DNA of 61,078 nt from an uncultured Aquimarina sp. (GTDB taxonomy: Bacteria; Bacteroidota; Bacteroidia; Flavobacteriales; Flavobacteriaceae). Below, in pieces: positions 8,471 through 19,900 of this stretch. The stretch covers positions 1-61,078 of the forward strand of contig CANLRN010000019.1 in assembly GCA_947493495.1 (NCBI GenBank), written 5' to 3'. Both the position numbers and the translations under genes were made by a program. The stretch's first letter is position 1; the number at the start of each line of letters is the position of its first letter. Under the pieces are notes generated by a model, which did no database searches, was not told where the DNA came from, and saw nothing but the letters and a program-made list of their open reading frames with translations.

Positions 8471-9967
8471 ATGGTGATGAAAAGAAATATAGTAAAAATA
8501 ATTAGTATTCTCATTATTACGTTAGTGACCGCTTGTAATGAAGATACGATAGATGTAGAAGGATTAGGTGTTGTAAAAGGACAAGTAGTTGAAGTGGGTA
8601 CCAATGAACCTTTAGAAAATGTAAGAATAGCAACTAACCCAACTACTAGTACTGTTTTTACAGACCAAGAAGGGCGTTATCAAATAGAAAATATACCAGT
8701 AGGAGATTACTCATTATCTGCTCAGCGAGATGGATTACTTGCCCAATTCGAAGGCATTACTATTATAGCAGATAAAGAACTGGAAATTGTATTCGAAATG
8801 GATGTAGAAACGGCGGGGAATAGACCTCCAGAAGCTGCAGTATTAGCTACTCCAATCGATAATGCAGTAGATCAAACACTAGAATTAGATCTTATATGGT
8901 CTGGAAGCGATCCTGATGATGATGATCTTATGTATAGAATAACTCTTAGAAATGATGAAGATACAGCTGTAGAAGTTTTCGAAAATATTACAGATACGAT
9001 ATATACAGTAACCAATTTAGCCTACAATACTAAGTATTTTTGGCAAGTTGCCAGTGATGATGCTATTAATGATCCTGTAAACAGTACTGTTTATAGCTTT
9101 GAGACGATGAGCCCCCCAAACAATAGAATTTTATATACAAGGTCTGTAGCAGGAAATAGTGTTATATACTCTGCGAATGAAGAAGGAGGCACAGAAATCA
9201 AACTTACTCCAGAGTCAAAAAATAGTTTTAGACCTAGAAGAAATAGTGATACAGGTAAGATAGCTTTTTTACAGTCCGTAGGTTCACAAACACATTTATT
9301 TACGATGAATGAAGATGGATCAATGAGCAATCAAGTTACATCTCAGGTATCAGTATCTGGATTTAACCTTGGTGAGCTTAATTTTTCTTGGGCTGATAAT
9401 GGTTCTAAATTACTTTTTCCTAATCAAGATAAATTATATAGCATTAATGTAGATGGAAGTGGATTAGAATTAGTATATCAGACATCAAATGGAAATTTAA
9501 TTACTGCGATAGACAAAAATGACCTTACTAATACCATTGCACTGAAAACAAATAATCTACAAGGGTATGGAGTGGAGATTTTTACTATTGATGCTTCAGG
9601 AGTAGTATTAGAAACAGTTTTATCTGGAGTTACTGGTGCAGCAGGAAGTGTTAATCTATCTATAGATGGGTCTAGATTATTATATACATATGACCTATCA
9701 GGTTTCGAAAGTAATGCCTACAGACAATTGGACTCTCAGATATTTATATATGATTTTGCAAATGCAACTGCGCAGAGTATTTCAGTCCAAAAACCGGCAG
9801 GTACCAATGATATTGATGCTCGTTTTTCACCAAATGAAGCAGCTGTCATATTTGTGAATACTTCGAATGATGGAATATCACAACAAAATATACAAACAAT
9901 AACAATCCAAGAATTAACCAGTAGGACAGATATACTAATGGATGCTTCTATGCCGGACTGGGAATAA
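8471..9967 (+). CDS. lipoprotein: carboxypeptidase-regulatory-like + FN3-like + TolB-type beta-propeller
   Basis: The signal peptide ends in a lipobox (LVTAC, lipidated Cys near 20). Next is a carboxypeptidase-regulatory-like fold (GVVKGQVVEVGTNEPLENV, then IPVGDYSLSAQRDG, about 30-110) and a fibronectin-III-like domain (about 122-220, with YNTKYFWQVASDD). About 225-498 are WD40/TolB-type repeats (RILYTR, GKIAFLQS, LFTMNEDGS, LYSINVDGSGLE). It starts 7 bp after csgG stops, so it is probably in the curli operon. A binding or scaffold role for fibres or CsgG is inference. The frame also opens upstream inside csgG; ATG 8471 or 8477 gives the proper lipoprotein signal. Confidence 0.82.
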   Translation: MVMKRNIVKIISILIITLVTACNEDTIDVEGLGVVKGQVVEVGTNEPLENVRIATNPTTSTVFTDQEGRYQIENIPVGDYSLSAQRDGLLAQFEGITIIADKELEIVFEMDVETAGNRPPEAAVLATPIDNAVDQTLELDLIWSGSDPDDDDLMYRITLRNDEDTAVEVFENITDTIYTVTNLAYNTKYFWQVASDDAINDPVNSTVYSFETMSPPNNRILYTRSVAGNSVIYSANEEGGTEIKLTPESKNSFRPRRNSDTGKIAFLQSVGSQTHLFTMNEDGSMSNQVTSQVSVSGFNLGELNFSWADNGSKLLFPNQDKLYSINVDGSGLELVYQTSNGNLITAIDKNDLTNTIALKTNNLQGYGVEIFTIDASGVVLETVLSGVTGAAGSVNLSIDGSRLLYTYDLSGFESNAYRQLDSQIFIYDFANATAQSISVQKPAGTNDIDARFSPNEAAVIFVNTSNDGISQQNIQTITIQELTSRTDILMDASMPDWE

Positions 9968-9970
9968 TAT

Positions 9971-10002
9971 AATTCTGTATTCTGAATTCAGAATACAGAA
10001 TT
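9971..10002. repeat. perfect 32-bp palindrome between the curli operon and purM
   Basis: All 16 base pairs match around a central GAATTC at 9984-9989. It begins 3 bp after the last csg-operon stop and overlaps the -33 region of the purM promoter. There is no real T-run after it, so it is either a weak terminator or a binding site for a dimeric regulator. Confidence 0.7.
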
Positions 10003-10015
10003 TCAATTATCTTTG
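9987..10015 (+). promoter_or_regulatory. purM promoter
   Basis: TATCTTTG at 10008-10015 is a perfect TAnnTTTG box, with TTC (one mismatch to TTG) 18 bp upstream. The predicted start leaves a leader of about 24 nt before the purM ATG. The -33 element lies inside the 32-bp palindrome, which could therefore regulate it. Confidence 0.6.
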
Positions 10016-10044
10016 CGCATCACGATAAGCATAATATCATACTT

Positions 10045-11226
10045 ATGAGTCAAGAAGTAAGTAAACGCTACGCCCAGCGTGGAGTTTCGGCATCAAAAGA
10101 AGACGTGCATAATGCGATCCAGCATATAGATAAAGGTCTTTTTCCACAAGCATTTTGTAAAATAGTTCCAGATTACCTTACGGGTGATCCAGAGTATTGT
10201 TTGATTATGCATGCGGATGGAGCTGGTACTAAATCTTCTCTGGCGTATATGTATTGGAAAGAAACAGGGGATATTTCTGTATGGAAAGGTATTGCACAAG
10301 ATGCATTAATTATGAATATAGATGACTTACTATGTGTAGGGGCTACAGATAATATTATGTTATCATCTACGATAGGAAGAAATAAAAATCTAATTCCTGG
10401 AGAAGTAATTTCTGCTATTATCAATGGTACCGAAGAATTATTAAAAGAATTGAAAGATTTTGGAGTCACTATTCACTCTACAGGGGGCGAAACTGCTGAT
10501 GTAGGTGATCTGGTACGTACCATTATTGTCGATTCTACTGTTACTGCTCGTATGAAACGTGCTGATGTAATTGATAATGCAAATATCAAAGCAGGAGATG
10601 TTATTGTGGGTCTTGCTTCTTTTGGTCAAGCTACTTATGAAAAAGAGTATAACGGAGGTATGGGGAGTAATGGACTTACCTCTGCGCGTCATGATGTATT
10701 TCATAAAATTTTGGCAGAGAAATATCCAGAAAGTTTTGATGCCTCAGTACCTGAAGAATTGGTGTATTCTGGAAAAACAAAACTTACCGATGATGTAAAG
10801 AATGCTCCTATTGATGCAGGGAAACTTGTATTATCTCCAACAAGAACTTATGCGCCGATTATAAAGAAGATCCTTTCTGAATATACTAATGAAGCTATAC
10901 ACGGAATGGTGCATTGTAGTGGTGGCGCTCAGACTAAAATTTTACATTTTGTAGATAAGTTGCATATTATCAAAGATAATTTATTTGATGTCCCTCCATT
11001 ATTTCAATTAATACAAGAAAACTCGGGGACAGATTGGAAAGAAATGTATCAGGTATTTAATATGGGGCATCGTATGGAGTTATATGTATCTCCAGAGATA
11101 GCTGATGATATTATTTCTGTTTCTAAAAGTTTTAATGTGGATGCTAAGATTGTAGGTAGGGTTGAAGCCGGCAACGATAAGAAACTGACGATCACTAGTG
11201 AGTTTGGGACATATATATATAACTAG
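10045..11226 (+). CDS. purM: phosphoribosylformylglycinamidine cyclo-ligase (AIR synthetase)
   Basis: Fifth step of purine synthesis: ATP-dependent ring closure of FGAM to aminoimidazole ribotide, in the cytoplasm. The 393-aa protein is the longer Bacteroidota form. Motifs are YAQRGVSASKEDV at the start, ADGAGTKSSLAY near 57 (family GVGTK loop), DALIMNIDDLLCVGA and STGGETADVGD near 146 (family GGETAEM). GGAQTKILHF and a C-terminal MGHRMELYV region complete the fold. It is monocistronic with its own promoter. Its TAG stop overlaps the stop of the convergent msrA-like gene within one CTAG. Confidence 0.93.
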   Translation: MSQEVSKRYAQRGVSASKEDVHNAIQHIDKGLFPQAFCKIVPDYLTGDPEYCLIMHADGAGTKSSLAYMYWKETGDISVWKGIAQDALIMNIDDLLCVGATDNIMLSSTIGRNKNLIPGEVISAIINGTEELLKELKDFGVTIHSTGGETADVGDLVRTIIVDSTVTARMKRADVIDNANIKAGDVIVGLASFGQATYEKEYNGGMGSNGLTSARHDVFHKILAEKYPESFDASVPEELVYSGKTKLTDDVKNAPIDAGKLVLSPTRTYAPIIKKILSEYTNEAIHGMVHCSGGAQTKILHFVDKLHIIKDNLFDVPPLFQLIQENSGTDWKEMYQVFNMGHRMELYVSPEIADDIISVSKSFNVDAKIVGRVEAGNDKKLTITSEFGTYIYN

Positions 11227-11711
11227 TTAATACTATTAGAATAGTTATCTCTTAAGAATTCTAATTTAGGGTTAATGTATTTCTTACAAAAAGGTTTTTC
11301 AGGATTCTTTGCATAATAATTAAGAAGTTCATTTCTAGAGGGCTTAAATTCTTTAAATTTTAGAATAGTAGTAATTAATGTAGCGTCAAAATTTTTCTGT
11401 AGTTCTTTAAGGATAAACTCTATAGACAGTTTTTGATTTTCTTCAAAATAATAGATGGCGCTTCTGTATTTTTCTCTAAAACTATGATTAGATGTACTAT
11501 TATGAGTATGTAAATGAATTTCAATTAGGTCTTTTAGTTCAATAACTTTTGAGGTATACGTCACAATCACAGCTTCAGAAAAGGAATCGTTTTCATCTAG
11601 ACTAGCGATATAGCCTTGTGCTACTTTTACAACCCCTTTTAATTGTTGAAAAATGGCTTCTGTACACCAATGACAACTACCACCTAAGCCTATTTTTTGT
11701 ATCGTTTCCAC
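11223..11711 (-). CDS. msrA: divergent peptide-methionine (S)-S-oxide reductase (MsrA family)
   Basis: MsrA reduces the S-epimer of methionine sulfoxide in proteins. The 162-aa protein has the catalytic cysteine in GLGGSCHWCTEA (Cys13), where most members read GCFWG. The family glutamate is in SEAVIVTY and the tyrosine in REKYRSAIYY (usually QYRSAI). A second cysteine lies three residues after the catalytic one, and Cys in KPFCKKY may be the resolving residue. The GTG at 11711 is preferred because the frame upstream adds a stretch unlike MsrA; a TTG at 11747 is the alternative. It is convergent with purM and 41 bp downstream of the kinase gene on the same strand. Confidence 0.78.
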   Translation of the reverse strand: METIQKIGLGGSCHWCTEAIFQQLKGVVKVAQGYIASLDENDSFSEAVIVTYTSKVIELKDLIEIHLHTHNSTSNHSFREKYRSAIYYFEENQKLSIEFILKELQKNFDATLITTILKFKEFKPSRNELLNYYAKNPEKPFCKKYINPKLEFLRDNYSNSIN

Positions 11712-11752
11712 AATATAAATTTTTATCCGTAAAACGTATAATACCAAATTAA

Positions 11753-13669
11753 TTATACTTTACTATGTACAGGTATTTCAATGGTAAGAATAGTTCCTTG
11801 TTCTAATATAGAATCAATTTGAAAAACCCCTTGTAATTTATTTATTTTCCTTTTAATTACATTAAGTCCAGATCCACGATAAGCATTATTTGTCTTAAAC
11901 CCAATCCCATTATCTTCAAAAAGAATAAGAATAGTTTTATCCAGCAAGCTTATTTGTAGATCTACAGTAGTTGCTTTGGCATGTAATACGGTATTCGCTA
12001 ATAGTTCTCTAATTATGGTAAAAATCTCTGTACGTAATTTATTATGAATCCCGTTTATTTCTCTCTCAGGAAAAGAGTTAAAGGTTGTGGTAAGTCTAAA
12101 AGTAGCTGTTATTTTGTTGAGATAATCTTTGATAAGCATGGCGAACCCTTTATGATAAAACTCTTCAGACATTAGATTTTTAGTTTTGACTCTTACTAAA
12201 TCTGTGGTTTGGTCTAGCTGATCTTTAAGTAGGTTGAATTTTTTGTTTGATTTCTTTATATCCGATAAATTGAGCTTTATAGAAGCTAGATTTCCTCCTA
12301 CCATGTCATGTATTTCCTGCGAAATACGTTCTCTTTCGGTTTCTTGAACATTAATAGCATCTTGAATAAGTTTTAATTCTAGTTCTCTAATAGAGGTAAG
12401 TATCTTTTCTTTCTTTATTTGCTTTTCTTGTTGTATCAATTTGTTTTTTGCTACAAGTTTTTGATTGTTTATAAAAAGAAGTGTTATAATCGCTATGAAC
12501 AATGCCGAAATAAAAATAAGTGCTACTGTTCTATTCTCTTTTTCAACGATTAGTAGTTCTTTATTCATTTGTTGTTCCTTTTCCAATAATTCTATTTTCT
12601 TTTCCTTTCGAAATATCTGAAACTGTGATACTAACAGATCAGCATTTTGGTGTTTTTGAATTTGTAGTAAAGAATCTTTTAGACGATTGCCAGAAACTGT
12701 ATATTGATAGGCATCTTTATAATTACCTTGATCAAAAAATAGTTGACTAAGGTTGCGATAAAGTTTTATTTGCATATCAATAAACCCATGTTGCTTTGCG
12801 TTCTGCAACGCAGTATTGAAAATTGATGAGGCTTTTTTATATTGCTTTTTTTTGGCATAAGATTTGGCAATATTGTTATCCAGATCTAATATGAATTTAC
12901 TATTTCTATTATTTTTGCCAAATTGTTCTTTTGCTATTTCTCCATAATGTATGGCCTTGTCCAAATTACCCATTTTATAATGGCATTTACTAAGGTTTAC
13001 CAAATAGAACCCTTTTACTTTTAGTCCTTCGGGAGCCTCTTTAATTTTTTCCAAATAAAACAATGCTTTATCATATTGTCCAATATGCGTATATATCAAG
13101 CCTAGATTGTTATATGATAGGTATATAGTAGAACTACTTTTATTGAGGGTAATACTTTCTTCATATAGAGGGATAGCTTTTTCATAAATTCCTTCATCGT
13201 TATAATAATCTGCTAATCCTCTAATATGATGAGCAGAAATATAGGCATCTACCAGTTTTTTTTCGTAGAGCTCTATTCCTTTAAGATGATAAGCTCCTCT
13301 AATTTGACGGAGTCCCTTATAACCATATGCTATAGCTAGCATATTGTAACATTGACTGAGCATACTATACGATAAAGAATCTTCTTTATTGATAGTTAAA
13401 TCATACATCTTGTCACCATAAGAAATGATAGAGTCAGGAATTTCTTTCTCAACATAGTATTTGGCCATATAATTAAGACCATTAATATGTTGTTTTTTGT
13501 CTTTTAGGATTGGAGCTACCGTCTTATAATAATCGTTATAATTAAGATTATTGATATCGTCCAACATATTCTCTAATATATCGTATTGCTTAGAATATTG
13601 TACACCCTGAGCATAAAACAACTGGGTAACAAACAGTAGCAAAAAAATATGTATACACTTAATATTCAA
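11753..13669 (-). CDS. TPR-containing membrane sensor histidine kinase (NarX/DegS class)
   Basis: A membrane sensor kinase with a signal peptide (about 1-20), a long periplasmic or exported region of tetratricopeptide repeats (about 60-340), a coiled segment and one membrane helix (ALIFISALFIAIITLLFI, about 380-400). Next are a HisKA_3 dimerisation domain with ERISQEIHDMVGGNLASIKL (phospho-accepting His454) and a HATPase domain with an N-box (ELLANTVLHAKA), EDNGIGF and GSGLNVIKRKI. This class partners NarL/LuxR-type regulators. None is adjacent: the nearest lies about 25 kb away and has its own kinase, so this one is an orphan. The signal is unknown. Confidence 0.9.
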   Translation of the reverse strand: MNIKCIHIFLLLFVTQLFYAQGVQYSKQYDILENMLDDINNLNYNDYYKTVAPILKDKKQHINGLNYMAKYYVEKEIPDSIISYGDKMYDLTINKEDSLSYSMLSQCYNMLAIAYGYKGLRQIRGAYHLKGIELYEKKLVDAYISAHHIRGLADYYNDEGIYEKAIPLYEESITLNKSSSTIYLSYNNLGLIYTHIGQYDKALFYLEKIKEAPEGLKVKGFYLVNLSKCHYKMGNLDKAIHYGEIAKEQFGKNNRNSKFILDLDNNIAKSYAKKKQYKKASSIFNTALQNAKQHGFIDMQIKLYRNLSQLFFDQGNYKDAYQYTVSGNRLKDSLLQIQKHQNADLLVSQFQIFRKEKKIELLEKEQQMNKELLIVEKENRTVALIFISALFIAIITLLFINNQKLVAKNKLIQQEKQIKKEKILTSIRELELKLIQDAINVQETERERISQEIHDMVGGNLASIKLNLSDIKKSNKKFNLLKDQLDQTTDLVRVKTKNLMSEEFYHKGFAMLIKDYLNKITATFRLTTTFNSFPEREINGIHNKLRTEIFTIIRELLANTVLHAKATTVDLQISLLDKTILILFEDNGIGFKTNNAYRGSGLNVIKRKINKLQGVFQIDSILEQGTILTIEIPVHSKV

Positions 13670-13797
13670 AATCTAATTTTGATCAAAATAAATGAAACTA
13701 TAATAATTATCAGCTATTAAAAGATAAATATTTTAAACATCTCAATAGTTATATTCTATATGATAACAATGATTTTAGCTATAAACAAGAGTATTTT

Positions 13798-13944
13798 AAG
13801 AGATTGTCTGAAAAGTCCATGAATCCTACAATTGTGAATTTCGAGCCTGCCTTGTCGGCAGACAGGCTTGTCGAAAATATTTTGAAAATCAGCATATTAA
13901 AAACTTCGACAAGTTCCGTTTGACTACTTTTCAGACAACCTCTT
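13798..13944. mobile_element. MITE-like element with 19-bp terminal inverted repeats
   Basis: The ends (13798-13816 and 13926-13944) are inverted copies with 18 of 19 bases matching, built around TTGTCTGAAAAGT. Inside is a G+C-richer hairpin (13841-13875) with a GCCTG/CAGGC stem, and the short motif CTTCGACAAG, commonly seen in Bacteroidota dispersed repeats. It codes for no transposase and lies between the orphan kinase and the giant T9SS protein. No clear target duplication was seen. Confidence 0.7.
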
Positions 13945-13960
13945 TTTATTGTTAAGAAAA

Positions 13961-16900
13961 TCAATTTAAAATTAGTTTTAAAACCTTATTTTGAGATTTA
14001 GTTTCCAACACTACAAAATACACTCCAGGAACAGTGTTTAATAAATCAAAAATAAATTGATATTCTTTTTTACCTATATCTTTTTTATTAGTAATCATTT
14101 GATTATTAACGGTACTAAATATGCGCACTTCTACAGCTTCTTTTTCTGGGAGGCTAATATCAAGAGTAAATCGCTTATCCTTAGTAGGATTTGGATATAA
14201 TATATATTCTAAATAACTATTAGTCTGAACATACCCATCAGCATTGATGTCTTCATTATCTGGATCAATAGATTTATCAATAACAACTACGGTTTTGGTC
14301 TTAGACGTTTCACACAATCCAAAGGTATTATGTAGAGTGATTTCATATTCTCCAGGAGTATCAAAATAGAGTTCGACATGATTATCGTCAGATCCTACCA
14401 ATGACGCACCTTCTGGAACTAACCACTCAGATATATCTGGAACAGGGCTACTAAGATTTACAGCAACGAATTTTTGATTTGTAAATACTTGATTTGACAT
14501 TGCAAAATCTGCAGCAATGACTCTATCCGTAGCCTCTATAAAAATTTCATCAGTTACGATACAGCCGTTACTTGTGGTTATTTGTACACTATAAATATCG
14601 GTTTCATCCACTTCTATTTGAGCGGTATCCGCAAAATAAGCTGCTCCTTTTTGCCAATAGTATGTAGCACCTTCATCTTCTTCTAATGTTGCATCAAGAA
14701 GTGCAGATTGTCCTAGGCATAGAGTAATATCTTTACCAAGTTCTACTATAATTGGTTCTGGATCTTCGATTTTAATTGTTGTCGCCTTTTCGCAGCCTTT
14801 ATTATCAATCACAGTAACCTTATACTCTCCAGCTTTCAATTGGGTAATACTCGAATCCGTAAGGCCATTTTGCCAGGTTATTTGATATGGAGCTACTCCA
14901 TTTTCAAGTGCTAAAGTAATGCTTCCGTCATTTCCACCAACACAAGTGGGGATCTTCACCTCATAATTGATCAGCAGTTCTTTAGGAGTGTCTATAACTA
15001 CAGAAACTTCTTCAGATTGACAACCTTTACTGTCTCTCACCATTAGAGTATATGTTGCATTTGGGGTAACATTTTCTAGGGATGCTGTTGTTGCTCCAGT
15101 ATTCCATAGATAAGTATAGCCTCCATTACCTCCTTGTACCACTGCTTCTATACTCCAATCATTACCATCACCACAATTCTGGTAATCGGTTTTCAACTCA
15201 ACTTGTAATGGTTTCGGCTGTTCGATTTTTTTAGGATCACTCTTAATTTCATTACCATTACCATCTTTTACCACTACATAATAGTCACCTGCTCCTACGC
15301 CAGTAAGTGGATTACTTTCTGAAATTGGATTTTCTGGAGCTGTTACATCATACCAGGTATACGTATGTTCTCCTTTTCCTCCCGTAGACGTTACTCGAAG
15401 ACTAGCCGTAGTATCGCCATAGCACAATATGACATTTGATTGTATTAGAGATACGATTTCTAAAGCCTCTGGCTGGATTAAATCAAAAGATTGTTCGTCG
15501 CTACATTCGTTCTCATCACTATACACTAAGGTATAGTTACCATCCTCAAGGTTTTCGATCGTTGCTTTTTCGCCTCTCAGATTCCCATTTTTGTCATACC
15601 ATTTGTACGTATAGTTTCCAGTTCCTCCTTCTAATACTACCCCAATCTCTCCATTTGACAAATTAAAACCTGTAGGATCTTTTTTGTAAGAGGATTGAAT
15701 TTGAAGAGGTCTTGGTGTTCCGATTTCTTGTACTATAGTTTTAGTTTCTCCCAATTGGTCGAATGTACATCCGTTGGTATCCCTAACCTGAATTTGATAG
15801 GTATCAGCTACCAATGCAGAAATGACTGTTGTTTCTCCAGAAATAAATAAAATCCAATCCCCATAATTTTGATTCGTTCTTTTGATTCGATATTCAAAAA
15901 TTCCGTTTCCTCCTTGAGCAGAGAGTTCGATACTCCCATCGGTACCCTCAAAACAACCCACGTCTTCTTTTTTGCTAACTGCTGCAACTATAGGTTGGGG
16001 TTCTTCTAATGTAATAGGTCTACTTTTTTCGGTAGTATTTTCACCATTACTTACTATTACATAGTATTCGCCCTTAGGCAAATTACGAATCTCTTTATTG
16101 GTTTCTCCAATTAATATAACCGCTTCGCTATCGATGACTTGATACCATTGAAACTGGTTTCCACCAACACCACCTACAGGCTCTGCACTTAACACCCCAT
16201 CAGAACCATTAAAACAGCTTATATCTTGATTTTTTTCTATATCTACAAGCAATTCTCCTGGATTAGACAGGTTGAATTCGTCATTAATTACACAATTTCC
16301 ATTAGCATCATCTACGCTTAACATGTATTTTGCCTCAGACAATTGATCGATTAAACTAATAGGAGAGTCGGTAGTTCCTCCTGCTCCAGGCAGTGCTTCT
16401 TCTTCATTACTTTGAAGGTTTATTTTTTTCCAGTTATACGTGTATGGAGCAACTCCTCCAGTGATTTCGATTTCTATTTTACCGTCGGCAGTTTGATCGG
16501 AAGAAGGACGCTCTATAGCAACCCGTGAAATTTTAAATGCTTCTGGGCTTGGAATTTTTACAAGATTTGGATAAGAAAAAGAACATCCTTTGTCATCCTC
16601 TACTCTAATTGTATATGCAATATCTGTACGCAAATTCTCAATCTCATTGGATGAAGTTTCTTGTCCGTTATAAAAATAAGTGTAAGGCGCTACTCCTCCT
16701 TCTACGGTTATCGTTATTTTTCCGTCAGTATCACCAAAACAAGTTACTGGAGTAGTTAGCATATTTGTAATCTGTAATGCTTCAGGTTCTTCCAAAAAGT
16801 ATACTTCAGAGGGTACAGTAATTCCATTTCCATTGGCATCAGTGATTTCAACGCTATAATTACCTCCTGCTAAATCGGGCTGTATCGCCTGAGTACCTAA

Positions 16901-19900
16901 ATCATTACCATCATCATCTTTCCATTGATACGTATAAGGCTCAATACCTCCTTTTACTTCTGCTTTTAGCGTGCCAGTTTCACCATAGCAGTTAATAGCT
17001 ATTTCTTCGGTAATGGTAATCTCTATAGGATCTGGCTCTCCTAATACAAACTCAAATTTTTCTGAAGAACAAGTAGCTTGTTCTGTTACGGCATAACTAA
17101 TCACCAAATAATACGTACCTGCTTTGATATCTTCAAGAATAGTACTAGTAGCGGGTAGTAGATTGTCATCTATATCAGTCCAGCTGTATGTATATTCATC
17201 TTCTGACAAGTCTCCATCTACAGTGACTTCAATTTTACCATTAGACCCGCCATTTGCGGTAGGTAAAGTCTTTTTGGGTTCTTCTATACGAATAGGTGAT
17301 TCGGGCTCGGGAATTGTGATGTCTGTAAAGGTTTTTTCGCAATCACCGCTTTTCACCGTAACCGAATAGGTATCTCCTGATAGTCCAGAGATATCCCTAC
17401 TATCTTCACCATTACTCCAGGTATAGGAATATATTTCTCCTGGTTTTCCACCAGTTACCAAGAGCTGTATCATACCATTTGCTTCTTGATAGCAAGATGG
17501 AGTAATGGTTGTTTTTATCGTTAATTCTTCATACGTTCCAATACTATACGTATCGCTATCGCTATTACCTTTAGGGTCTTTTACAGTAAGAGTATATTCT
17601 CCTGCAGACGGATTAAGGAGTTCTATGTCAAAACTTTCAAAATCAGGATCTTCTTTCTTTGTCCAGGTGTATGTTTTATCACCTATACTACCGCCTTCTA
17701 CCGTAGCGGTTAATGGGCTTTTGGAAGTTTCACCAAAACAAAGAGTTTTATCCGCATCAGGAAGTTCGTTTATTGTAACCTTTAATTCTTCAGGTTGGCC
17801 TACTTCTTGATCTTTGAGATACTTTTCACACTTATTGGCATCGGTAACGAGAAGTGTATAATTTCCCTTGGGTAACTTATCAATATCTTGAGTAGTTCTG
17901 CTAAAAGTATCGTCTTCTTGGCTTGTCCACGCAAAAGTATAAGGAGGTGTTCCTCCTTCTACCTTGACAGCAATACTCCCATCATTGGTTTCAAAACCAT
18001 TCAAACCAGTAATTTCTACATCATAAATACGTATTGCTTCCTTTGGGGAATCTATAGTGAGTCCCGTAAGTGGTTCAGAAGAACACGCTCCATTCATCAC
18101 TGTTACGTTGTAAGTTCCAGCAGGGGCATTAATCAAATCTTCTTCATTCCATGTAAAATTGGGATCATTATTTTTTGTCCATATAAAAGTATAGGTAGCT
18201 CCTGTGTTTGGAGTTACTGTAATATCAATGCTTCCCGTATTTTTTCCAAAACATGTTACATCAACGATAGGGGTATCAACACCAGCAAGAGTAACTCGTA
18301 ATTCTTTTGGATTTTCTAAGGTATGAGTACGTTCGTCTTCATTTCCACCTTCATCTTTAACTACCACTTTGTAGACACCATGACTTAATCCTGGTATTGC
18401 TGATAAACTAAAATCAGTATTTATTGGAGTTTCTGTATTATCTGGATTGATTTTGTACCATTGATAAGTATAACGTACCTCTCCTGATTCGCTTACATAA
18501 CCGCCAGATGGAGTAATTTTTAATTCACCATTGGCACCATCAAAACAAGTAATATTTTCTACGACCTCTATGTCTCCTAAATCTAGAGGTTCTGGATCAT
18601 TTAAGGGATATTCTTTGCTAGTTTCACATACCTCTGGATCGTCTAAGTAACGAATGATCACAGTGTAGACTCCTCTAGAAAGTTGGTCAATTACGTTTCC
18701 ACTTCTAGAAAAAGTAGGTTCTCCATCTTTGGTCCAGGTATAGCTATAGTTACCGTTTCCTCCTTCTATTTTGGTAATTTCTATTTTTCCATTGTTTCCA
18801 CCGACCAAGGTAATAGCCGAAACTTGATCTTCTGTAATTTGCAAACGTTCTGGAATCTCGATACGTGCTTCTTTGGCTTCATCAATGGTACGTCCTTGAT
18901 CATCTCTAAGCCATATACGATAAGTAATTTCTCCAGATAAGCCTGTTATGGTATTATCGGTAAGACTAGCTAATGGGATATAAGTATTTTGATCATCTAT
19001 AGAATAAAAATACGGTGGTGTACCTCCGTCTGGGGTCAATTTAATTTTTCCATCGGTCTCATTAGTTTCAGAACAAAGAATGTTTACGGGTTCTACGCTC
19101 AGAGCTATTGGTTTTACGGGTTGATCTACATAAATATTATCCCGGGTAAAAGGAGTACAGTTGCCATCACTAATCGTTACTGCGTAATTACCAGATGCTA
19201 AGTTTTCAATGACTGTTCCTCCTAGCCTATTGAAACTAGGATCATCCAATTTAGTCCATTCGATAGTATATCCTCCTGATCCGGGAGTACCTCCTTGAGG
19301 AGTGATTTCTATTTTACCTGTTGTACCTCCATAAACGGTATTATCTGTAATTATTGGATCCCTTACTAAACCTATGGGTAATGGAGGAGCTTGTATTTGA
19401 ATTCTATCTGATCGAAGGGACTGGCAATCGGGATTGGCTTTTCGCCGTACTTGAAATTGATATCCTGCTCTACTATATTCTACTTCAAACCTTGGACTGT
19501 CCTGCCAAGTAAAAGTTCCGTTGTTATTGATACCATATTCATACTCATCGACAACTAAGGCAGGATCAAGTTGAACTTCTAGTATGGCTTTACCATCACT
19601 ACATTGTATTTCTTGAGCTATTTCAACCTTGGTAATTTGTATTTGTTCTGGAACGTTTTCAAAAGATAGATCTTCTTCTGGTGTCGTTCTTCTCGGATCA
19701 TTGTTATCGGTAACGGTTACTTTAAAAATATCAGTACGCCCTCCTGGAATACTTGGAGCTGTAATAGCTGGGCCTATGTTGGTTCCATTTTCATCTGTTT
19801 TTTGCCAGATAATGGTATAATCTCCTGATCCTTGTTGGATATTATCCACTGTCATCTCTCCATCAGTAGCATCGTAACAACTAGGGTCTTTTTTGTTAAC

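Noticed and set aside
13779..13964. A 61-aa open frame on the minus strand
   Set aside because: It is the translation of the MITE-like element, not a gene.
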